A stretch of 64,000 nt of DNA, taken from Mycoplasmataceae bacterium (GTDB lineage Bacteria; Bacillota_I; Bacilli_A; Mycoplasmatales; Mycoplasmoidaceae). The translations under genes were made by a program, and so were the position numbers. The stretch covers positions 19,388 through 83,387 of the forward strand of contig JAITRQ010000005.1 of assembly GCA_031288285.1 (NCBI GenBank), given 5' to 3'. The notes under the pieces were generated by a model. The model saw nothing but the letters and a program-made list of their open reading frames with translations. It made no database searches and was not told where the DNA came from. This document shows, piece by piece, positions 56,879 to 64,000 of the stretch (within the stretch, counting starts at the first letter, position 1; each line of letters starts with the position of its first letter).

Positions 56879-58195
56879 ATGGAATATTTGAATAAAATTG
56901 GACAAATTAAATACGAAGGAAAAGATTCGAAAAATCCGTTAGCTTTTCATTATTACAATGCTAACGAAAAAATATTGGGTAAGACCATGAAACAGCATTT
57001 AAAATTTGCAATGAGTTGGTGACACACCATTAACGCTAGTGGGACTGATATGTTTGGTGGTAATACAATGGATAAAACATTGGGGTTGTCTGCGATGGCA
57101 ATGTATAAAGCCAAAGCTGATTTTGCATTCGAAATTATGCATAAATTAGGTATTGAGTATTATTGTTTTCATGATATTGACGTCGCTCCAGAAGGTGATA
57201 CATTGGCACAAAGCGAAGCATATTTGATAGAAATAACTGATCATTTATTGCAATTACAAAAAAAATATAATATCAAATTGTTGTGGGGTACATCCAATAT
57301 GTTTAGTCATAAGATTTTTATGACAGGTGCAGCAACGGGTTGTTGTGCAGACGTATATGCGATTGCAGCTGGAAAAGTAAAAGCAGCAATTGATGCCACT
57401 ATTAGACTAGGTGGTAAAGGCTATGTGTTTTGGGGTGGTAGAGAAGGTTATGATACTTTGTTAAATACTGACATGGGATTAGAGCTAGATCATTTAGGGC
57501 GATTCTTACAAATGGCGCGAGATTATGGGCGCAAGCAAGGATTCAAAGGTGATTTTTACATTGAACCAAAACCCAAAGAGCCAACAAAACACCAATATGA
57601 TTTTGATGTGGCTACTTGTGCTAATTTCTTAAGAAAATACGATTTAATCAAAGATTTTAAAATGAATATTGAAGCTAATCATGCTACTTTAGCGGGTCAT
57701 ACTTTTCAACACGAATTACGTACAGCAAGTGTTAATGGTATTTTTGGTTCAATTGACGCAAATCAAGGTGATATGTTATTAGGATGAGATACTGATCAAT
57801 TTCCAACTAACGTATATGATACGACACTTTGTATGTATGAGGTTTTAAAAGCGGGTGGATTTAAAAATGGTGGTTTAAATTTTGATGCTAAAGCACGTCG
57901 AGCTTCGAATACTTATGAAGATATTATCTATAGTTACATTGCTGGTATGGATGCATTTGCATTAGGGTTGCGCAAAGCAGTTGCTATTATTCAAGATGGT
58001 CGTATTGATAAATTTGTAAAAGACAAATATAGTTCATATTTTACTTCTGATATAGGTAAAAAAATTAGTAATCGCAAAACTAACTTATTAGCACTATACG
58101 AGTACGGTAAAAATATTTCTGTTAGTTCGCTAAAAGTACCAAGCGGACGTCAGGAATATTTAGAACAAATTTTCAACGATATTTTATTCAAATAA
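56879..58195 (+). CDS. xylA: Xylose isomerase
   Basis: 438 residues, the length of class II xylose isomerases. It converts D-xylose to D-xylulose with two divalent metals. [16 protein letters not shown] contains the catalytic His and a conserved Asp; [38 protein letters not shown] and [19 protein letters not shown] hold the metal ligands; [18 protein letters not shown] is typical. TGA near the start (SWWHTI) and at 57786 encodes Trp. It is followed 3 bases later by xylB. Confidence 0.97.
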
Positions 58196-58198
58196 AAT

Positions 58199-59650
58199 AT
58201 GTTTCTTGGAATTGATGTTGGTACTAGCTCACTCAAAGCAGTACTAAGTGATGTGCATGGGCACATAGTTGCTACTGAATCAGTATCTTACAAAATTAGT
58301 TTACCACATGATGGTTGGACACAGCAAGATCCTGATGATTGATATCGTGCGGAAATCAAAGCCATTCGTCAATTGGGTAAACATCATGATTTAACTAAAA
58401 TCATCGGTGTATCGTTTTGCGGGCAAATGCATGGTTTGGTATTGCTGGATAAGAATGATCGAGTGATTCGACCAGCAATTTTATGAAATGACAATCGGAC
58501 AGTTGAGGAATGTCACTATTTAAATCAAGTTATTGGTAAAACAAAACTAATTAATTACACTGGTAATATTGCTTTTACAGGTTTTACCGCACCTAAAATT
58601 TTATGAGTTAAAAAACATGAACCGCAGTTATTTAAACGAATTAACAAAATTATGTTACCTAAAGATTACACTGCATATAAAATGACTGGTGTTTTTGCTA
58701 GCGACTTTAGCGATAGCAGTGGGACATTGTACTTGGATGTTGCAAATAAATGCTGGTCACAATCAATGTTAAAAATATTGAAAATTAATCAAAATCAGTT
58801 ACCTAAACTTTACGAGAGTTATCAAGTTATTGGGAATGTTAGTCCAACATTTGCCAAACTTACTGGTATGTCAACAAATACGCAAGTAATCATTGGTGGT
58901 GGTGATCAGGCTGTAGGGGCAATTGGCACAGGCACAGTTGCTAATAATCAATTAAGCATATCGTTAGGAACTAGTGGTGTGGTTTTTGCTAGTAGTCAAA
59001 CTTTTAAAAAAGTAGCTAGTGGTGCAATGCATAGTTTTTGTCATGCTAATGGTCAATATCACATTATGGGTGTAATGTTATCTGCAGCAGGAGCATTTGA
59101 TTGATGGACACAAAGCATATTAAAAGTAAACGATTTACAACTTATTAATAAAGCCATTGCCCAAAGCAAAGATGAAAATTTACTTTTTTTACCATATTTA
59201 TGTGGTGAACGTAGCCCCATTAATAACCCCAACGCTCGTGGTGTATTTCATAAACTATCTTTAGCACATAATCAAGCCGACTTATCAAAAGCAATTATTG
59301 AGGGTGTAAATTTTGGTTTGTTAGACTGTTTGAATTCAATACGTGATTTAAGCATTAACCCCAAAAAAGCGCGTGTAATTGGTGGGGGAGCAAAATCTGA
59401 TGTTTGGTTACAAATGTTGGCTGATACATTAAACGTTGATGTTAGTACCATTAATACTGCTGAAGGCGGCGCATTAGGAGCAATCATTTTAGCATTGGTA
59501 GGTTGTCATAAATACCCCGATGTCGCTACTGCTTGTAAACATATCATTAAGGACAAGAAAACATTTAAACCCAATTTCCAAAAAAACAAATATTACCTAC
59601 AAAAATTTAAAATTTGAAAACAGTTATACAACGATTTATATTCAAAATAG
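58199..59650 (+). CDS. xylB: Xylulokinase
   Basis: 483 residues of the FGGY kinase family. GIDVGTSSLKAVLSD (ATP loop), GQMHGLVLLD, WNDNRT, GGGDQAVGAIGTGTV, SLGTSGVVFAS and GGGAKSDVWLQMLADTL are all in order. It phosphorylates D-xylulose to feed the pentose phosphate pathway. Several TGA codons encode Trp, including a WW after GAFD. With xylA it forms a two-gene operon; no xylose-specific transporter is adjacent. Confidence 0.96.
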
Positions 59651-59717
59651 ATTTTTTTGAACAAACACTTGCTTTGAGAAAAAGTTTGCCCGAAGTTAAC
59701 CGTTTCTCTCGAAAAAA

Positions 59718-60749
59718 TTATTTTGGAATAAATTTATTTTGATCTTTTTGATATTGGATAATTGCTGCTAAACCAGATGCTAATTCTGTTTTGGGCTTAA
59801 ATTTAAATTCTTTAAGTGTTTTCTGTGTAGAACCTATGCAATGTTTATATACCTCTTTTTCAACGCGTGATTTATGCAAATTAAAATTTTTATTGAATAA
59901 TATTTCATACTTATCCCAGAATGTTAAAGAATTACCTTTTTGATAAACGAATTTCTTATTTAAAATATCAAAAATTATTTTACTAATTTCTAGTGTTGTA
60001 TATCCTTGACCACTGCACAAATTAAACACTTCAGCAGCATAGTGCTTCTTAGCATTAATAATTGAAGATAACAATTTGTTAAGATCATCAACATAGATAT
60101 AATCTCTTTTTACATTTGTTACGTTATAAATAGTGGGGACGCGATTATTGATAATTTCTCTAACTAGATAACTTGTGAACGGTGGATATTTTCTTTTAAA
60201 ATCTTGATGAGCACCAAAAACGTTAAAAAATCGACAAATAACAATATCCATACCATAATTTTGCGCATAGCTGCGACAAAATAACTCTGCGCAATATTTA
60301 GTTGTAGCGTAAATTAAATTGGGTGACACGAGATCAGATTCAACGAGTTTTTTAGAAGAAATGTTATTTTCGTAAACGGCAGATGTTGAAGCAAAAATAA
60401 AGCGTTTAACTTTACTGTTTCTACATGCATTTAATAAATTTACTAATCCATTGACATTAACATCAAACGCCTTTTGCGGATTAACTTCGCATTCGGGCAA
60501 AGAGCTAATCGCAGCTAAATGAATAACCACATCAATTTTTTTTAAAAATTTATTAATATCCTTATCTCGAATATCTTTTAATATGAAATTCTTGGTTAAT
60601 TTTTTGTTATCACTAAAATTATCTCTATAACCATACTCTAAATTATCTAAAATTTTAACAACATGATTACTATTTTTTAAACAAAATTTAGCGAACTCAC
60701 TGCCAATAAATCCTGCACCGCCTGTAATCAATATATTCATTGTGCTCAT
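59718..60749 (-). CDS. NAD-dependent sugar epimerase/dehydratase
   Basis: 343 residues from ATG 60749; an upstream TTG and a downstream ATG (60740) are other options. ILITGGAGFIGSEFAKF is the NAD-binding loop, STSAVYENN the catalytic Ser/Thr region, and YATTKYCAELF the YxxxK pair. It is an extended short-chain dehydrogenase acting on an NDP-sugar, as GalE or a related epimerase. No TGA is needed. Could supply UDP-galactose to Glf (1.9 kb), an inference. Confidence 0.87.
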   Translation of the reverse strand: MSTMNILITGGAGFIGSEFAKFCLKNSNHVVKILDNLEYGYRDNFSDNKKLTKNFILKDIRDKDINKFLKKIDVVIHLAAISSLPECEVNPQKAFDVNVNGLVNLLNACRNSKVKRFIFASTSAVYENNISSKKLVESDLVSPNLIYATTKYCAELFCRSYAQNYGMDIVICRFFNVFGAHQDFKRKYPPFTSYLVREIINNRVPTIYNVTNVKRDYIYVDDLNKLLSSIINAKKHYAAEVFNLCSGQGYTTLEISKIIFDILNKKFVYQKGNSLTFWDKYEILFNKNFNLHKSRVEKEVYKHCIGSTQKTLKEFKFKPKTELASGLAAIIQYQKDQNKFIPK

Positions 60750-60891
60750 AAATATATCATGCAAACTTAGCAAGTATATTTATTTAATAAATAAGAGCAA
60801 TCAAAGTGCTCAAATTATCATAAATTTAAAATCTTATTTGAGAAAAATACTATAATTAGCGAATTAAACTTTTCTAAAGGATACACAAAGA

Positions 60892-61704
60892 ATGGAACCA
60901 AATTATTACAATAATTCAAAACCGACTACTAGTCGATTTGGGAAGCAAATTTCCATGCCCCAAATATCTTTATTAAATCGTTCGATGATTGTTGCGGGTA
61001 TCGGATTTTTGTCAATCGGTATTCTAGGATTTTTAGCCGCTTATCTTATCATCAATGTGGTTAATAGCGGAAGTGAAGGTACTTTATTATTGCTGTATTT
61101 TCTTTTTATGATTTTGGTACTTGTATCACAATTTATGGCAATGTTTGCTTTCAATCGAATTGAATCATTATCTAAAGCCAAAATTGCCACGATTTTTGTC
61201 ATGTATGGCATTGGACAAGGAATTGGGTTTGGATTTTTATTTGCAGCCTTGCAAATGCAATTTGATTCTGTATCACGAGCAATCTCCTATATTACTTTAG
61301 CATTCACGGCTGGGGGATTAGCTTTTTTAACAGCAGGATACATTGGTAAAAAACTTAGTGTTCAAGGGACAATGACTTTAGGTCGCTACTTAATGTATTT
61401 ATCCATTGGATTCATTGCAATCAGCTTTTTGTGATTGATTATGTGCTTGGTTTCAGCATTTACGGGTGGTTTTGGTATTGGGCTAGATTATTGATATTGA
61501 TTAATATTAGCATTTGGTACTTTACTCTTCTTTTTGTACACAGTATTTGACTTTAGCACCATTAGTAAAATGCAAAATTTTATTTCAGTACAAGATGAGA
61601 AAGTTGTATCCAACTATGTATGAATGTTTGGTTTTAAATTACTCGTTGATTTAGTAATGATGGTTTGATACATTTTACTTATCATCTTACGTAGTACACG
61701 TTAG
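60892..61704 (+). CDS. Bax inhibitor-1 (BI-1/YccA) family membrane protein
   Basis: 270 residues, seven helices after a ~30-residue Asn/Ser-rich cytosolic N-terminus. AFTAGGLAFLTAGYIGKKLSVQG, the LYTVFDFSTISKMQNF acidic segment near helix 6, and the final helix KLLVDLVMMVWYILLIIL fit the BI-1 family, whose bacterial members are pH-gated calcium-leak channels. TGA codons encode Trp in the last third. Preceded by an AAAGGA ribosome-binding site. Confidence 0.82.
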
Positions 61705-61758
61705 TTTTAACGACGCTTTAATAAGCTTCTAATTATCGGAAATTAATAATCATAAAGT

Positions 61759-61764
61759 TATAAT
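61759..61764 (+). promoter_or_regulatory. -10 box of ptsI
   Basis: TATAAT ending 15 bases before the ptsI ATG, giving a predicted leader of under 10 bases; no Shine-Dalgarno sequence is seen, so near-leaderless translation is likely. Confidence 0.55.
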
Positions 61765-61779
61765 AGAGACTCATTATTT

Positions 61780-63501
61780 ATGGTGTCAAAAGGAACTGGT
61801 GCAAGTCTAGGAATAGCGATTGCCAAGGCTTATTTAATTATTGATCCGGTATTTGATGTTAAAAATACTACGGTTAGTGATGTTAAAGAAGAAGTGGCAC
61901 TCTATGAAAAAGCACTAGTTCAAACCCAAAGACAAATTGCTAAAATTCAAAGAATTGTCCATGATAAAATGGGGCCAGATAAGGCCGATATTTTTACAGC
62001 CCATATTCAAATTGCTAATGATCCTGAAATCAAAAAAGAAATTATTCACACCATTCAAACAAGTCGTCTTAATTCTGCCTATGTGGTAACTCAGGTATTT
62101 GATCGATACTACCAAACATTCGCAAGCATGGAAGATAACTATTTCAAAGAGCGTGCGGGAGATATCTACGATATTACTAAACGTATTTTAAGCAACATCT
62201 TGCATGTACCATTACCCGATATTTTAGGAATTAAAGAACCTTGCATTGTTGTTGCTAATGATTTAACACCGTCGGCAATGGCTTTATTAGAGAAACAATA
62301 CGTGAAGGGTGTAGTCACCAACTATGGTGGTCGTACTAGTCATGCTGCGATTATGGCGCGTAGTATGGAAATTCCTGCGGTTGTGGGATTGACCGACATT
62401 ACCAAGAAAATTACTACCGGTCAATTAATTGCGATTAATGGTGAAAATGGTGAAGTTGAGATTGCCCCAACTGATATTAATAAATGGCAACAACGCATTA
62501 AAGACTTTGCTAGATTAAAAGAAGAATTCAAAAAGTACATTAATGTTCCTAGTGTCACTTTAGATGGCCATAAAGTGGAAGTAGAAGGCAATATTGGTAA
62601 ACCTGTTGATGCACCATTAGCCGTTAATCACGGTGCTGAAGGGATTGGTTTATTTCGTAGCGAATTTCTTTATATGGATAATGATCATTGGCCAACTGAG
62701 GATGAACAATATCAAGGATATAAGAAAGTCCTAGAAACGTTCAAAGATAAAACCGTTGTAATTAGAACGTTAGATATTGGTGGTGATAAGAAATTGTCTT
62801 ATTTTATTTTTCCCGATGAAGCCAATCCCTTTTTAGGTTGACGAGCAATTCGCTTTTGTTTAGCTAAACCCGAAATATTCAAAACGCAATTAAGAGCCCT
62901 AGCTAGAGCCTCATTGCATGGTAAATTAGCCATTATGTTTCCAATGATTGCAACGGTTGATGAATTTAAACAAGCCAAAGAATTTGCTAATAAAACATTT
63001 ACTGAATTAGAAAATCAAAAACAAGCTATTAGCCACAATATTCAAATTGGAATGATGGTTGAAATTCCTGCAGCAGCAGTTTTGATTGATCAATTTGCTA
63101 AATACGCTGATTTTTTCTCGATTGGTACTAATGATTTAATTCAATATACTTTTGCTTGCGATCGGATGTCTCCAGAAGTGGCATACTTGTATCAGCCAAA
63201 CAATCCTTCGCTGTTGCGCTTGGTGAAAAGCATTATTGACCATGCACATGCACTCAAAAAACCAGTAGCAATGTGTGGTGAGATGGCGGGGGACACGATA
63301 TCGATTCCGATTTTGTTAGGATTAGGGTTAGATAATTTTTCCATGTCAGTTACTTCTATACCAAAAGCGCGCATGATTATTAATAATCTTTCTTATCAAG
63401 AATGTCAAATACTAGCTAATGATGTGCTCAAATTAGAAAATAGTGAACAAGTGGAAACGGTGATAAAAAACTTTTTACACGCGAAGCAATTGATTAGTTA
63501 G
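61780..63501 (+). CDS. ptsI: PTS enzyme I
   Basis: 573 residues, normal length. It transfers phosphate from phosphoenolpyruvate to HPr. The phosphorylated His lies in NYGGRTSHAAIMARSMEIPAVVG; the PEP-binding domain shows EGIGLFRSEFLYMD, VVIRTLDIGGDKK, GMMVEIPAAAVLID, FSIGTNDLIQYTFACDRM and MCGEMAGD with the catalytic Cys. One TGA at 62839 encodes Trp (FLGWRAI). EIIA (17.3 kb) and the UlaA-like EIIC (54 kb) are in the same window. Confidence 0.97.
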
Positions 63502-63560
63502 ATTAGTAATATTAAAACTTTGTTTTTGTAGATTTAAATGTGTTAATATTTATACATTAT

Positions 63561-63634
63561 GCAGATGTAGTTCAGTGGTAGAACGCAACCTTGCCAAGGT
63601 CGAGATGCGAGTTCGATTCTCGTCATCTGCTCCA
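63561..63634 (+). tRNA. tRNA-Gly (GCC)
   Basis: 74 bases with encoded CCA. Acceptor GCAGATG/CATCTGC, anticodon arm CAACC-TTGCCAA-GGTCG containing GCC, T-arm GAGTTCGATTCTC. Confidence 0.95.
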
Positions 63635-63705
63635 TATACCAAATTTACGGTTATCGCCCTTATCATAATCTAGTTGTTGATTCCCATAGAAAGAATCCCT
63701 AATTT

Positions 63706-63736
63706 TTGTCGTTTTTTTTTTTTTTTGAGATATATT
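63706..63736 (+). promoter_or_regulatory. Promoter of the right-end lipoprotein with T15 tract
   Basis: TTGTCG (63706-63711, -35-like), fifteen T (63712-63726), GAGA, and TATATT (63731-63736). The -35/-10 spacer is 19 bases. The bases around the tract (GTCG before, GAG-TATATTTAA after) are nearly identical to the promoter at 6231-6262. Confidence 0.7.
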
Positions 63737-63767
63737 TAACCTAGCTTAACTTAAGAATAAGAGAAAT

Positions 63768-64000
63768 ATGAAACTTAAAAATTGGAAATTTGTTAGTACA
63801 ATTGGTACAATTGCACTTGCTGGTATTGTTGCTATACCAACACTGACATTAACTAGTTGTTCAGGCGGGTCATCAACACCCACCAAAATAAATATTTATG
63901 GTACAACCGATATTCATGGCTCACTACAAGACAGTGCGCAATTAAACGCTGTAGACAATATTGGCAATGATGTTACTCAAGGTTCGTGAACGATTAGTGA
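63768..64000 (+). CDS. Lipoprotein, N-terminal part (runs off the window)
   Basis: 77 residues visible, reading TGA 63988-63990 as Trp. The Lys-rich start, hydrophobic core and lipobox-like TLTLTSC with Cys near residue 28 mark a lipoprotein signal, followed by a Gly/Ser/Thr spacer and KINIYGTTDIHGSL. Too little remains to see LRR repeats, but the shared promoter and similar signal architecture with the lipoprotein at 5534-6196 suggest the same surface family. A preceding AAGAGA is the ribosome-binding site. Confidence 0.82.

Overview
The window is a compact, AT-rich chromosome segment from a mollicute (Mycoplasma-like bacterium). Most genes read through in-frame TGA, which falls where tryptophan is expected in conserved proteins (dnaA, yidC, gltX, uvrA, xylA, tig, ptsI and others); stops are only TAA and TAG. 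Translation table 4 is therefore required, and every CDS below is given full length across internal TGA codons. No species can be named from the sequence. BspA-like leucine-rich-repeat (LRR) proteins, xylose isomerase/xylulokinase, an anaerobic ribonucleotide reductase and a rubredoxin plus flavodiiron pair suggest a fermentative, oxygen-avoiding gut or mucosal associate (inference).

Layout. 1-6.3 kb is an accessory, surface-facing block: two LRR surface proteins and a third LRR fragment, a membrane protein, UDP-galactopyranose mutase, and a type II restriction-modification system led by a small ribbon-helix-helix protein with a palindromic operator-like site. 6.3-17.2 kb is the origin region: pth, purA, a PPC-domain protein, ychF, dnaN and dnaA on the minus strand, then rpmH, rnpA, yidC, rsmA, ispE and gltX diverging on the plus strand. 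17.2-30.6 kb holds PTS EIIA, a nitroreductase, glycan genes (GT2, nucleotidyltransferase, APH-type kinase, GT4), nrdG/nrdD, rubredoxin and flavodiiron protein, a frame-disrupted acyltransferase with a G10 tract, and four tRNAs. 30.7-44.1 kb holds LemA with a partner protein, uvrA, a nicotinamidase-like gene, the HAD/trpS/spx/nadK/EIIB-like block known from M. genitalium, pepF, ybaB, recR and a flavodoxin. 44.2-52.6 kb holds tandem SemiSWEETs, a GT2, an ABC exporter, and a tight minus-strand operon tsf-pyrH-frr-uppS-cdsA-dxr. 52.7-63.5 kb holds trigger factor, a UlaA-type PTS permease, a ROK kinase, xylA-xylB, an epimerase, a Bax-inhibitor-like protein and ptsI. The window ends with tRNA-Gly and the start of another lipoprotein.

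How the parts fit. Carbon enters through PTS (EI, EIIA and a UlaA-like EIIC seen here), SemiSWEETs and the xylose pathway. Isoprenoids come from the MEP pathway (ispE, dxr) and feed UppS. DNA precursors come from a class III ribonucleotide reductase, and oxygen would be removed by the rubredoxin/flavodiiron pair. The surface looks switchable: two lipoprotein genes share a promoter with a long T tract (T16 and T15), and an acyltransferase is out of frame at a G10 tract. No CRISPR array, rRNA or insertion sequence was seen. No gene-free stretch exceeds about 300 bases.
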